In this document: positions 16,265-25,272 of the stretch, piece by piece
How the letters are laid out: each line of letters begins with the position of its first letter
Numbering within the stretch: position 1 is the first letter of the stretch
Source of the DNA: CAVZVZ01 sp963778895
Lineage (GTDB): Bacteria; Actinomycetota; Acidimicrobiia; Acidimicrobiales; Acidimicrobilacustridaceae
DNA: 64,000 nucleotides
Assembly (NCBI GenBank): GCA_963778895.1
Contig: CAVZVZ010000004.1
Coordinates: forward strand, 73,095 to 137,094
Reading direction: 5' to 3'
Program-made: the position numbers and the translations under genes
The notes under the pieces: generated by a model
What the model was told of the DNA's origin: nothing
What the model saw: the letters and a program-made list of their open reading frames with translations, nothing else
Database searches by the model: none

Positions 16265-17572
16265 ATGACCGAGGAACTCGGTTTCGACACCCGCCAGATC
16301 CATGCCGGCCAGGAGCCCGACCCCACGACCGGCGCCCGGGCCGTTCCGATCTACCAGACGACCTCGTACCAGTTTCGCAGCACGGAACACGCCGCGAACC
16401 TGTTCGCCCTCGCCGAGATCGGCAACATCTACACCCGCATCATGAACCCCACCCAAGGGGTGTTCGAAGCCCGCATCGCCTCTCTCGAAGGCGCGCCCGA
16501 CACCGCTGTCGGCCTCCCTGGCGCGTTGGCGGTCGCATCAGGCCAAGCGGCCGAGACGTTCGCCATCTTGAACCTGGCCGGCCCGGGCAGCCACATCGTC
16601 TCGTCCGCCTCGCTTTACGGCGGCACGTACAACCTCTTCCACTACACCCTGCCGAAGATGGGGATCGAGGTGTCATTCGTCGACGACGCCGACGACCTCG
16701 ACCAGTGGGCCAAAGCAATCCAGCCGAACACCAAAGCGGTGTACGGCGAGACGATCGGCAACCCTCGCAACGACGTGTTCGACATCGAGGGCATCGCCGA
16801 CGTCGCCCATAGCAACGGGATCCCGCTGATCCTCGACAACACCGTGCCCACGCCCTGGCTCATCCGCCCCCTCGAATGGGGTTGCGACATCGTCGTGCAC
16901 TCGGCCACCAAGTTCATCGGCGGCCACGGCACCTCCATCGGGGGCGTCATCGTCGACGGCGGCTCCTTCGACTTCTCCTCGGGCAAGTTCCCCGGCTTCA
17001 CCGAACCCGACCCGAGCTACCACGGCCTGACGTACTGGGATGCCCTGGGACCAGGCTCGTACATCATCAAGGCCCGCGTGCAGCTGCTGCGCGACCTCGG
17101 TGCACCGGTGTCGCCGTTCAACGCCTTCTTGTTCCTACAAGGCCTGGAGACGTTGAGCCTGCGCGTCGAGCGCCACAACCAGAGCGCGCAGCGCGTCGCC
17201 GAGTTCCTCGCCGACCATCCGCAGGTCGAGAGCGTCCAGTTCGCCGGCCTCACGAGCTCGCCGTGGTACGACCGAGCGCAGAAGTACGGCGCGGGTCGAG
17301 GCGCCGGATCCGTGCCGGCGTTCATCATCAAAGGTGGCGTCGAGGCGGGCCAGAAGTTCGTCGAAGCGCTCACGCTGCACAGCCACGTGGCCAACATCGG
17401 TGACGTTCGCAGTCTCGCCATCCATCCCGCCACCACCACCCACAGCCAGCTCAGCGAGACCGAGCAAGTGGCCACTGGTGTGGACCCTGGCCTCGTGCGC
17501 CTGTCGGTCGGGCTCGAGACCATCGACGACATCCTCACCGACCTCGAACGCGGGTTCGCGGCGGCCAAGTAG
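16265..17572 (+). CDS. metY: O-acetylhomoserine sulfhydrylase (PLP-dependent)
   Basis: A 435-residue Cys/Met-metabolism PLP enzyme of the O-acetylhomoserine aminocarboxypropyltransferase branch. Visible are FDTRQIHAGQEPD, IYQTTSYQF, YTRIMNPTQGVFEARIASLE, the cofactor-lysine motif HSATKFIGGHGTSIGG and NIGDVRSLAIHPATTTHSQL near the C-terminus. It makes homocysteine from O-acetylhomoserine and sulfide. The length fits MetY (about 430) rather than MetB or MetC (about 390). The ATG has a strong GAGGAG site (16253-16258), unlike the leaderless IclR gene it diverges from. IclR control of a methionine gene is unusual and is suggested by the shared operator. Confidence 0.93.
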   Translation: MTEELGFDTRQIHAGQEPDPTTGARAVPIYQTTSYQFRSTEHAANLFALAEIGNIYTRIMNPTQGVFEARIASLEGAPDTAVGLPGALAVASGQAAETFAILNLAGPGSHIVSSASLYGGTYNLFHYTLPKMGIEVSFVDDADDLDQWAKAIQPNTKAVYGETIGNPRNDVFDIEGIADVAHSNGIPLILDNTVPTPWLIRPLEWGCDIVVHSATKFIGGHGTSIGGVIVDGGSFDFSSGKFPGFTEPDPSYHGLTYWDALGPGSYIIKARVQLLRDLGAPVSPFNAFLFLQGLETLSLRVERHNQSAQRVAEFLADHPQVESVQFAGLTSSPWYDRAQKYGAGRGAGSVPAFIIKGGVEAGQKFVEALTLHSHVANIGDVRSLAIHPATTTHSQLSETEQVATGVDPGLVRLSVGLETIDDILTDLERGFAAAK

Positions 17573-17694
17573 GGCCGACCATCTTGGCCGTCGCCTCCAA
17601 ATCCGCTCGGTACTAGGGTGCCGTTCAGGCGCCCTGGGCGGGCGGCGCCGGGCGATGAAAACAAGGCGATAGGCGAACACAAGGGAGGGCTCTC

Positions 17695-18969
17695 GTGGAC
17701 ATCGAACGAGAGAAGGGTGCGCGGCCGCATTCGTTGCGAAAGACACTGGTGACATGCACCGTCGCGGCAGTGATGGTGCTGCTGGTCACCACAGCGTCGG
17801 CCAGTGCGAGCAACAGTCATTCGACGAAACCCTCGGGCCACGGTCCGGCGATCGGGTCCGACCACGGGATGAAGTTCCACTTCCCCGGGCACAACCCCAA
17901 GCCGCCGTCGGGCACCGTCGGTGCGCCCGTGGCCACCGGCCTCAACGCACCCTTCGGCATCTCGGTCGACCTCTTCGGCCGTGTATATGTCGCGGAGTCC
18001 GGCATCGGTGACGACCAGAACCCCGCACCGGGACAGGTGAGTCGCTTCACCCACGGCACCGGCAAGGTGCTGGCGACCGACGCTCCGTTCCTGACCGACG
18101 TCGACGCGAGCTGGTTCGGCACGTTCGACTACACCGTCGGCGCTCCGACGAACGTCTTGGTGCGCGACACGCTGTTCGGTGGCACTCAACGCATCGACAT
18201 CGGTGCGTACGAAGCGGCCAACAACCCCGACCAGATCAACACCTACGGTCCGAAGATCGACATCGAGTCGCTGGTCGGCTCGGCCTGCTGGAGCTCGCTC
18301 TCCCCTGATCTGCAACAGGTCGCGTCGCAGTACACCGGAGTCGTGGATTCCGACGCCTTCCGCACGATCCAGCTGCCGGACGGCTCTCGCGCCGTCTCCG
18401 ACGCGGCCGGCAACGACATCTTGCGAGTCGCGCGCAACGGCTCGGTCAGCCTTCTCGCGGTTCTGCCGCCCAACGTCGTGCACGTCGACAAGGCGACGTT
18501 GTCGGGGCCGCTGACCGAGGACGGGCAGACCTTCCCGGCGTGCGTGCTCGACGAGCTCCCCGACGCGGGCATCGACTACGCCTTCGAGCCCGTTCCTACG
18601 GGGATGGCGATCGGTCACGACGGCAACCTCTACGTCGGCATGCTGCCCGGTGGTGAGATCCCCGGCGCGGCGAAGGTCGTCCAACTCGACCTGCACACCA
18701 AGCAGGTGAAGGACTTCGCCACGGGCTTCTCGGACGTCACCGACATCGCGTTCGGCCGCTTCGACACGCTGTACGTCACCGAGCTGTTCAATGGCGACAT
18801 CCAGCAGATCCCGACCAAGTGGTCGTGGCACGGTCTCACGGCTGGGACTCCGTCCGTGCTGGCGTCGGTGCCGCTGCCGAACGGCTTGGCCGTCGACTGG
18901 AAGGGCACGGTCTACGCGTCGATCAACTCGCTGACACCCGTCGGCCAAGTGGTGCCGATCTCGCCGTAG
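17695..18969 (+). CDS. Secreted ScyD/ScyE-family beta-propeller protein
   Basis: A 424-residue exported protein. Residues 1-40 form a signal peptide: a basic start, the hydrophobic VTCTVAAVMVLLVTTASASA, then a His/Ser/Pro-rich linker (GMKFHFPGHNPKPPSG). The rest is a propeller with repeated strands such as LNAPFGISVDLFGRVYVAES, AVSDAAGNDILRV, GMAIGHDGNLYVGML and PNGLAVDWKGTVYASINSL. This is the ScyD/ScyE type, named from cyanobacterial scytonemin clusters but widespread in actinobacteria, where the role is unknown. The GTG start follows GGGAGGG (17684-17690). No scytonemin genes are present, so no pathway is implied. Confidence 0.85.
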   Translation: MDIEREKGARPHSLRKTLVTCTVAAVMVLLVTTASASASNSHSTKPSGHGPAIGSDHGMKFHFPGHNPKPPSGTVGAPVATGLNAPFGISVDLFGRVYVAESGIGDDQNPAPGQVSRFTHGTGKVLATDAPFLTDVDASWFGTFDYTVGAPTNVLVRDTLFGGTQRIDIGAYEAANNPDQINTYGPKIDIESLVGSACWSSLSPDLQQVASQYTGVVDSDAFRTIQLPDGSRAVSDAAGNDILRVARNGSVSLLAVLPPNVVHVDKATLSGPLTEDGQTFPACVLDELPDAGIDYAFEPVPTGMAIGHDGNLYVGMLPGGEIPGAAKVVQLDLHTKQVKDFATGFSDVTDIAFGRFDTLYVTELFNGDIQQIPTKWSWHGLTAGTPSVLASVPLPNGLAVDWKGTVYASINSLTPVGQVVPISP

Positions 18970-19020
18970 GGGTCGGCTTCGGCCCATCGGGACGACCCGG
19001 CGATCTGGAAGACTCAGGCG

Positions 19021-19554
19021 GTGGCTCGCTTCATCGCGTTTCTCCGCGCGGTCAACGTCGGTGGCAAGAACAAGATCGCCATGAGTGACCTGCGAGTCCT
19101 CTGCGAGGACCTCGGGTTGGACGACGTGCAGACCTACATTCAGAGCGGCAACCTCGTCTTCTCGACGACGCAGCGCTCGGGCGCCAAGGTCGAAGCCGCC
19201 ATCGAGAAGGCGCTGAAGGCTTCGACGGGGCTCGACATCACGGTGCTCGCGCGCACAGCCACCGAGCTGGGCCAGACCGTTGCCGACAACCCCTTCGAGC
19301 GCGAGTCACTCAGCCCCACCCATCTGGTCGTGGTGTTCCTCAAGTCGGCTCCGAAGAGCAGCTCGATCGATCTGTCCGCCTATGGACCGGAAGTCGCGGT
19401 GTGCAAGGGCCGCGAGGTCTACATCCACTACGTGAACGGTCAGGGGCGATCCAAGGTCACGAACGCGGTTCTCGAACGCCTGCTCGGCGGCCCCGGGACG
19501 GCGCGCAACTGGAACACGGTCAACAAGATGCTGGACCTCGCCGAAGGGAAGTGA
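19021..19554 (+). CDS. DUF1697 family protein
   Basis: A 177-residue DUF1697 protein: it opens with the family hallmark RFIAFLRAVNVGGKNKIAMS and continues with LGLDDVQTYIQSGNLVFST, the central HLVVVFLKSAP and the C-terminal segment SKVTNAVLERLLGGPGTARN, which ends in WNTVNKM. The function of the family is not established. The GTG at 19021 lies 6 nt after AAGACT and lacks a ribosome site, so a leaderless start is possible. The next gene begins 4 nt after its stop, so the two form an operon. Confidence 0.92.
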   Translation: MARFIAFLRAVNVGGKNKIAMSDLRVLCEDLGLDDVQTYIQSGNLVFSTTQRSGAKVEAAIEKALKASTGLDITVLARTATELGQTVADNPFERESLSPTHLVVVFLKSAPKSSSIDLSAYGPEVAVCKGREVYIHYVNGQGRSKVTNAVLERLLGGPGTARNWNTVNKMLDLAEGK

Positions 19555-19558
19555 ACCC

Positions 19559-20995
19559 GTGCCCGCCTCGACAACCGATCAGCACGACAACCCGTTCACC
19601 GGAGGCCGCGACGCCGCCCTGTTGTACGACCGAGCAGTCGACCGATTGTTGCGCTACCACGATGACGTGCTCACGTTGGCCGGCCAACTTTCCACCGAGC
19701 ACGCCGACGCACCGATGACACAGGCGCTTCTCGCGTACCTGCACCTCACGAGCACCGACCAACGCGACGTCGCGCCGGCTCGAGGTATGTGGAGTGCCAT
19801 GGCCGAGCTCCCTATGAGCGATCGCGAACGGGCGCATCACGACGCCATCGGTTCGTGGGTTGCGGGCGACTGGACGACGGCCGCACAACGACTCGACGCT
19901 CTTCTCCAGCAATGGCCGACGGACGTGCTGGCCCTCCAGGTAGGTCATCAGCTCGACTTCTTCCTCGGCGACGCCGCGAACCTCCGCGATCGTCCCGGCC
20001 GCAGCCTTCCGGAGTTCGATCCCGACCACTCGCACACCGCGCTGGTACGCGGCATGCAATCGTTCGGCCTCGAGGAGTCCGGCGACTACGGGCACGCGGA
20101 GGACGCGGGCCTCGCCGCCCTCGGCACGAACCCAGACGACGTTTGGGCCGTTCACGCCGTCGTGCACACCTACGAGATGCAGGGGCGGGTCGACGAAGGC
20201 ATCGGCTTCATGGTCTCCCGTCTCGACGACTGGGGCGATGGGAACCTCTTCAAGGTGCACAACTGGTGGCACTTGGCCATCTACCTCCTCGAGGCGGGTG
20301 ACATCGCCGGTGCCCTCGGCATCTACGACGCGCAGGTCCACAACGCAGATTCGGGTGGCGTTCCCCTCGAGATGCTCGATGCCAGCGCGCTGTTGTGGCG
20401 GCTGTGGCTCGATGGTGAGGACACCGGCGAGCGGTTTCCGACGCTCGCCGACGCGTGGGCGACACGCGCCAGCGACACCTCGTGGTACGTCTTCAACGAC
20501 CTGCACGCGGTGATGGCCATGGTCGGCGCCGGACGGCTGCGGGACGCCGATGCCCACGTCGAACGCATGGAGCGTTGGCTGCGGGCGGCCCCGCCGGGCA
20601 CGAACGTCGCCATGACCGCGGAGATCGGACTACCCGCGTGCCGCGCGGCCGTGAGCTTCTCGAACGCGCAGTACGCCGACGTCGTCGCACTGCTGCTTCC
20701 CATCCGCCGCGCGTTCCAACACTTCGGCGGGTCACACGCCCAACGGGATGCGTTGGCGCGCACGCTGCTCGAAGCCGCGATTCGCGACGGGCAGTTCGAT
20801 CTGGCCCGGTCTCTCGTAGACGAACGGATCAGCCTGCGCGACACCAGCGTGTATGGATGGACACAACGGGTCCGGATCGAGACCGAGCGGGGCCACGCCG
20901 ACAGCGCCGCGGCGGCGCGTCGAGCCGCAGACACGGCGCAGGCGCGTTTCGCGGCGAGCGTCCCTCAGTCGGGAATACCGACGACCACGTCGTGA
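19559..20995 (+). CDS. Tetratricopeptide-repeat protein, TTC38-like
   Basis: A 478-residue all-helical protein similar to TTC38 (tetratricopeptide repeat protein 38). Recognisable are NPFTGGRDAALLYDRAVDRL, ERAHHDAIGSWVAGDWTTAA, GHQLDFFLGDA, RGMQSFGLEESGDYGHAEDA, WAVHAVVHTYEMQGRVDEGI and the signature KVHNWWHLAIYLLEAG. The His-containing motifs hint at a conserved surface or active site, but no activity is known for the family. The GTG start lies 4 nt after the DUF1697 stop with weak spacing to GGGAAG. The last 30 bp overlap the convergent winged-helix gene. Confidence 0.85.
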   Translation: MPASTTDQHDNPFTGGRDAALLYDRAVDRLLRYHDDVLTLAGQLSTEHADAPMTQALLAYLHLTSTDQRDVAPARGMWSAMAELPMSDRERAHHDAIGSWVAGDWTTAAQRLDALLQQWPTDVLALQVGHQLDFFLGDAANLRDRPGRSLPEFDPDHSHTALVRGMQSFGLEESGDYGHAEDAGLAALGTNPDDVWAVHAVVHTYEMQGRVDEGIGFMVSRLDDWGDGNLFKVHNWWHLAIYLLEAGDIAGALGIYDAQVHNADSGGVPLEMLDASALLWRLWLDGEDTGERFPTLADAWATRASDTSWYVFNDLHAVMAMVGAGRLRDADAHVERMERWLRAAPPGTNVAMTAEIGLPACRAAVSFSNAQYADVVALLLPIRRAFQHFGGSHAQRDALARTLLEAAIRDGQFDLARSLVDERISLRDTSVYGWTQRVRIETERGHADSAAAARRAADTAQARFAASVPQSGIPTTTS

Positions 20996-22086
20996 TCGGT
21001 CACATCCGCCGCTGCGAACCGCAGGAGCGCTTGACCTTCGGTCTCGATCGCGCTGCGGTCGCCACGCCGTAGCGAGCCGAACGGCTCGACCTCGAGCACC
21101 GCGGTCTTTCCGTTGCGAACGATCTTCCACGATGCGCGGGCGAACCCGCCGATCAGCACGGTTGCTCGCCCCACGCCACCCCGAGAGAGAAACGTCCCGC
21201 GATCATCCTCGGCGATGATGCGCGACCGGTCGTCGTGCGCGAGCAGGATGTTGTCGTACTCGGGCAGGAAGCGAACGGGCACCGCGACCTCTTCAGGCGG
21301 TCGCGACGCGTCGGGCAGGTCGAACAGCTCCACTCCACGTTCGTCGCGCAGCGTGCGCAGCCCCGCTCGCATGCCGTTGACCACGTCACCCAACCGGGTC
21401 AGGCCCGACCAGGACTGGATGTCCTTCACGGACGCGGGCCCGAAGGCCGCCAGGTAGCGCAGCACCAAGTCGGCCGCGGTCGCGTCGCTGGCGATGGGCT
21501 GCCCGATCCATTGGTCGACCGTGGTCGACCGTGCCGCGCCCCCGGTTCCCCAGATACCTCGCGGCGGCACCTGCACGAGCGGGACCAAGTAGCGCACGGC
21601 GTAGGCCAAGGCCTCGGTGTCACGATCTCTCCAGCGCTTGCCCAACAGCTGACCGAGCTCCGCGGTCGTGCGCGGTTCGGACTCGACCAAGACCCGACCG
21701 CGTGCCAGCACCTCGTCCACGTCGAGGCCGTCGAGGCGGCGACCGTACGGACTGCCGACCCAGAAGGCCCGTTCGAGCACGGGCTGGGTCAGGGCGCGGA
21801 GCCACAGGCAATCGCTGGCCGTGACCAGGTGCAAGGTGCCGCGCATGAGCGCGATGCGTACGGCGGCTCGTTCTTCGATCAACGTCGAGAGGGCCTCGGG
21901 CTCGAAGCCGTCGATACGCGTCCACAGCCCGACATACGGAGCGTTGGGGTCTTGGGCTTGCATCCCGACCAGCTGTTCGAGCACCGCCGTCGGAGTCGCA
22001 TCGCTGCGTTCGAGCAGCAGCTGCCGGTCGAGCAGTGCGCGGTTCAATGCCCGCGTGCTCACCACGGCCTCGCGGCCGAGCGTCAC
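20965..22086 (-). CDS. Winged-helix DNA-binding domain protein (HTH_42, AlkX/YcaQ-like)
   Basis: A 373-residue protein of the HTH_42 family: LLERSDATPTAVLEQLVGMQ, AQDPNAPYVGLWTRIDGF, LMRGTLHLVTASDCLWLR, a central RYLAAFGPASVKDIQSWSG and RFLPEYDNILLAHDDRSRI. Related proteins include YcaQ, which unhooks DNA interstrand crosslinks as a glycosylase, but the actinobacterial members are mostly unstudied; the strict YcaQ active-site QxQ motif should be checked by alignment (QAQD is seen near residue 35). The GTG start overlaps the stop of the upstream MTHFR-like gene (GTGA), so the two are co-translated. Confidence 0.85.
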   Translation of the reverse strand: MTLGREAVVSTRALNRALLDRQLLLERSDATPTAVLEQLVGMQAQDPNAPYVGLWTRIDGFEPEALSTLIEERAAVRIALMRGTLHLVTASDCLWLRALTQPVLERAFWVGSPYGRRLDGLDVDEVLARGRVLVESEPRTTAELGQLLGKRWRDRDTEALAYAVRYLVPLVQVPPRGIWGTGGAARSTTVDQWIGQPIASDATAADLVLRYLAAFGPASVKDIQSWSGLTRLGDVVNGMRAGLRTLRDERGVELFDLPDASRPPEEVAVPVRFLPEYDNILLAHDDRSRIIAEDDRGTFLSRGGVGRATVLIGGFARASWKIVRNGKTAVLEVEPFGSLRRGDRSAIETEGQALLRFAAADVTDHDVVVGIPD

Positions 22087-22904
22087 GTGCGTTTCCGCCA
22101 GCCCTGTTGCTCGAGCAGCAGCGCGACCTCGCGGTAGCGGCTGACCGGCACGAGGTGTACGCCGTCGAACGCCCCGCTCGCGCGCACCCCTTCGGCCAGC
22201 TCGCACGCGAGCTCGACTCCAGCGCTGGCATCGCTGTCGAGCAGGTCGAGCACCGACGCCGGCACCGCCAGCTGCGCGTTCTCCTTGGCGAGCTTCTGCG
22301 CCATGCCCGGACTGGCCAGAACCATGACGCCGGCGTACACGCGACCGTCGAAGTCGAGCGTGTCGCGCCACCGCAGCAACCCATCGAGCTCGTAGCTCAC
22401 CTGGGCGAAGAGGAAGTCGGCATCGCGCTTGAACGACGCGAGCGCGTCGAGCCGGCTGGCGGCGCCGACCCGGAACGGCTCCGTTCCCGCGAACGCGTCC
22501 GTGCGGCCGAAGGTGCGGATCTCCTCCATCATCCGCCGCACCGACACGTCGTCGGAACGCTGGCCCGACTCCGGCCGGTCGCCGTACACCAGCAAGAACT
22601 CCGACACTCCGTACGCCGCGGCCGTCAGCAGGTCGCGCCGGAATCCGAGCACGTTGCGGTCGCGCGAGTTGAGGCACGCGATGGCGCGACCGCCCATGGC
22701 TCCGACCTCATGGGCGACGGCGACACTCGAAACGGTCGCACGACCGAGGTGGTTGTCGGGTACGAGGAACCCGTCGGCCACGCTGCTCAGCACACCGATC
22801 TGGTGCCGGGCGTGGGTCAGCGACGGGCGCGTCGGTGGTTCGATCTCGCAGATCAGTTCGAAACCCGGCACGGCGAGCCACGTTACGTGGTTGACTCTGG
22901 CCAT
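22083..22904 (-). CDS. Methylenetetrahydrofolate reductase-family protein
   Basis: A 273-residue TIM-barrel protein of the MetF superfamily: FELICEIEPPTRPSL at the N-terminus, SVADGFLVPDNHLGRATVSS, FLLVYGDRPES and a late VYAGVMVLASPGMAQKLA. It is slightly shorter than canonical MetF (about 295), and the C-terminal region differs, so it may act on another folate or be a MetF paralogue. FAD binding is typical of the family. The start codon shares the CATG at 22902-22905 with the divergent small membrane protein gene. Operon with the HTH_42 gene downstream. Confidence 0.82.
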   Translation of the reverse strand: MARVNHVTWLAVPGFELICEIEPPTRPSLTHARHQIGVLSSVADGFLVPDNHLGRATVSSVAVAHEVGAMGGRAIACLNSRDRNVLGFRRDLLTAAAYGVSEFLLVYGDRPESGQRSDDVSVRRMMEEIRTFGRTDAFAGTEPFRVGAASRLDALASFKRDADFLFAQVSYELDGLLRWRDTLDFDGRVYAGVMVLASPGMAQKLAKENAQLAVPASVLDLLDSDASAGVELACELAEGVRASGAFDGVHLVPVSRYREVALLLEQQGWRKRT

Positions 22905-23022
22905 GTACTACGTGGGTGGTCTCTTGTTCTTCTTCATCGCCGTGCTGGTCGTCTGGGTCTTCATCGTGACCCAGCGGCGCCGGCGCGCCTACGAGCGCGG
23001 CGAGTACGAGCCCAACGACTGA
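22903..23022 (+). CDS. 39-residue single-pass membrane protein
   Basis: A very short frame encoding MYYVGGLLFFFIAVLVVWVF as one transmembrane helix, followed by a basic cytoplasmic tail (VTQRRRRAYERGEYEPND). Such proteins are easily overlooked. Its ATG overlaps the ATG of the divergent MTHFR-like gene on a CATG palindrome. No ribosome site or clear -10 hexamer is visible. The amphipathic, well-formed sequence and stop 15 bp before the convergent VOC gene support reality. Function unknown. Confidence 0.6.
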   Translation: MYYVGGLLFFFIAVLVVWVFIVTQRRRRAYERGEYEPND

Positions 23023-23037
23023 GCTCCCGTCTGGCGG

Positions 23038-23409
23038 CTACTCGGGCCGGTGGCAGACCGCCTCGACGTTGTTGCCGTCCGGATCGCGGACAAAGGCGCC
23101 GTAATAGTCGGGGTGATACTCGGGCCACAGACGCGGCTCGTGCAGCACCTCCGCTCCTGAACCGACGGCGGCATCGAAGAACGCCCGCACTGCGGCACGG
23201 TCCTCGGCCGCGAACGCCACGTGGATCTCGCGGTTCGGCTCGCCGGTGGTGAGCGGACCGATCCAGAACGTCGGATGCCCAGCCACGCCGTAGCCGATGA
23301 CGGGTCCGAACTGCATCACCCGTTCATCACCCAGCGCGGCGAGAACCGAGTCGTAGAACGCCGCACTGGCGGCAGGATCGGCACATTGGATCGAAAGATG
23401 ATCGAGCAC
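23038..23409 (-). CDS. VOC-superfamily (glyoxalase/dioxygenase-like) protein
   Basis: A 123-residue vicinal-oxygen-chelate protein: LDHLSIQCADPAASAAFYDS at the start, the strand GHPTFWIGPL, HVAFAAEDRAAVRAFFDAA, and YYGAFVRDPDGNNVEAVCHR with the C-terminal metal-site glutamate. Metal ligands His (residue 5) and Glu are present. Function could be lactoylglutathione-lyase-like, antibiotic resistance or ring-cleaving; nothing narrows it. The GTG start lies 6 nt after TACGAT, a leaderless design. Convergent with the 39-residue membrane protein gene. Confidence 0.88.
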   Translation of the reverse strand: MLDHLSIQCADPAASAAFYDSVLAALGDERVMQFGPVIGYGVAGHPTFWIGPLTTGEPNREIHVAFAAEDRAAVRAFFDAAVGSGAEVLHEPRLWPEYHPDYYGAFVRDPDGNNVEAVCHRPE

Positions 23410-23458
23410 CGGCCGATCGTAGCGAGCACCAGCCGGCGAGGGACCGCAGAAGCTCCAC

Positions 23459-24154
23459 CTACCGGGCGGGCGTCTCGCCCTGTGGGGGCCCTCCGGTGTA
23501 ACGAGTGCCGGGGGGATCCACCGCCCACGGCGCGGGTTCGTCCCAGCCGTCCTCGAAGACGAGCTCGGGCAATGGGCGCCGGCGCACCGGGCCATGCGAT
23601 CCGACGGGTCGCCCGAGAGGAATGGTGGCGGCGATGGTCACACCGTCCGGCGAACCGATGATCTCGATCAGCTCGGCTTCGACGGGCTGATGGAACGTCG
23701 TCATCACACCGCCATAGCCGAGCGCCCGCGCCGAGAGCAGCAGGTTCTGACAAGCAGGGAAGATCGAACCGCCTTCGGCGAAATGTCCACCGTGGCGGCG
23801 GTGGACACAGGCGAGCACGATCACCGGCGCGTCCTGGATGTGATCGACGAAGTGTTGCATCGACGCGGCCATGCGTCCCTTGCGAGACGACGGATCGTTC
23901 CCGCTCCCCCGGTCGTACGCGTCGTCGCGACGCTTGGACACCCACATCGAACGGAAGGTCTCGCCGAGCAACGCTCGGGCCTGGCGCGCCCGGGGTCCGT
24001 CCCGAAGGACCACGAACCGGAAGGGCTGGCTGTTGGAGCCCGAGGGCGCGCGCGTCGCTGCGAAGAACATCGTGGCCAGATCGGCGTCGGGTATCGGGTC
24101 AGCGGTGTAACGACGAATCGCCCGAGTCGACGTCACGACCTCGAAGAAGTCCAC
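23459..24154 (-). CDS. Nitroreductase-family protein
   Basis: A 231-residue FMN-type nitroreductase: FFEVVTSTRAIRRYTADPIP, FFAATRAPSGSNSQPFRFVV, a middle extension (DRGSGNDPSSRKGR), SIFPACQNLLLSARALGYGG and AATIPLGRPVGSHGPVRRRP. It differs from the first nitroreductase (9638) and is closer to the SagB/BluB-like or acg types. Upstream frames without start codons were excluded; the GTG at 24154 follows CATGCT by 6 nt. It probably reduces a nitro, quinone or enone substrate with NAD(P)H. Intact. Confidence 0.82.
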   Translation of the reverse strand: MDFFEVVTSTRAIRRYTADPIPDADLATMFFAATRAPSGSNSQPFRFVVLRDGPRARQARALLGETFRSMWVSKRRDDAYDRGSGNDPSSRKGRMAASMQHFVDHIQDAPVIVLACVHRRHGGHFAEGGSIFPACQNLLLSARALGYGGVMTTFHQPVEAELIEIIGSPDGVTIAATIPLGRPVGSHGPVRRRPLPELVFEDGWDEPAPWAVDPPGTRYTGGPPQGETPAR

Positions 24155-24191
24155 GGGCCGAGCATGCCACGGCCGTTCACGTCCGGGCGTC

Positions 24192-25239
24192 TCAGAGAAG
24201 CGTGGTGTTGACCAAGACCGGGGCGCCGCTCCCGAGGAAGAAGATGCCGGGGAATCCGGCGGTCTGGAAGCCATCGTTCGGGTTGCGCTGCAGCGTCGAG
24301 TCCTCGAGCCGCATGGTGCCTGTGCGGTTGTTGCTCACGAAGAAGATGGCGCCGCCGCCCTCGTTGGCGTGGTTGTCCTCGATGATCGATCCCGCGACGC
24401 GCAAGCTCATCTCGTTGCCGTCCATGTAGATCGCGCCACCGCTCCCACCGCCGGGCGTGCCCGCACGCTGTGGGTTGGCGCCGTTGCCGATCGCGTTGTT
24501 GAAGCTCATGACGCTGTTGAGCACGACCCACGACACCCCGATGCTGCTGATCGCTCCGCCGTTCGAGCACGTGTTGCCGAACCCCTCGGCCCCACCGAAC
24601 GTGCTGTGCACCACATAGACCGGCAAACCTTGGTACTGGCTGAGCACACGGATCGCCGCACCACCGATGTCGGGCCCGGTGGACTCACACGGTGTTCAGG
24701 AAGAACCGTGAGTTCACGACCTTGAAGCGACCGCCACGCACGAAGATCGCACCTCCCCCACCACCGTCGACGGTCTGACCGGTCGAGTTGCCGTGCTCGA
24801 ACGTGAGGTTCTGCACCGTCAGCCGGGGAGTGTCCTGGTTCTGACAGTGCGAGGTGGTCCACACCTGTGCTTGGTCGCAGGTGTTCATGTACAGGATGCG
24901 CCGTTGGTCGAGCCCGCTCAGCGTCACCTTGTTGCCGCCGTCGATCACGATGTCGGGACCGGTGTTGTTCACGATCTTGGCCGTGGCCGCCATGTTGATG
25001 GTGACGGGATCGGGACCGCAGTCGAACGTGATGATCCCACCCTTGGCAACAGCACTGACAACGGCAGCCGACGTGCAACTCGCGGGAGTTCCGGTGCCGA
25101 TCACGCGGGTGGGATGGGACGTATCCACGGCCGCCGCCTCGGCGGGAACCGTCGCCGTGCCGTTCGGATTGCCGGCCCCCGGCGCGCACGCCGCGGCCAC
25201 CAGGACGAACAGGGCAACCACAACCACGCGCAGCTTCAT
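24192..25239 (-). pseudogene. Right-handed beta-helix lipoprotein, one frameshift
   Basis: About 350 residues. The N-terminus has a lipobox (VVALFVLVAAAC), so the protein is tethered to the outer face of the membrane. The body is a polymorphic right-handed beta-helix of the kind found in probable-adhesin or pectate-lyase-like outer proteins: repeats GPDIVIDGGNKVTLSGLDQR, RLTVQNLTFEHGNST, GGGGGAIFVRGGRFKVVNSR. An inserted C near 24690 (CACGTG read as CACCGTG) breaks the frame; the continuation is YVVHSTFGGAEGFGNTCSNG and later AGSIIEDNHANEGGGAIFFV. Function probably structural or polysaccharide binding; no catalytic residues can be assigned. Confidence 0.78.
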
Positions 25240-25272
25240 GCTGCGCGTTATCGGCCGGCGGGACGGCGGCCC

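Noticed and set aside
17695..18969. Scytonemin biosynthesis cluster suggested by the ScyD-like protein
   Set aside because: No ScyA, ScyB or ScyC homologue lies nearby; the propeller family is widespread outside that pathway.
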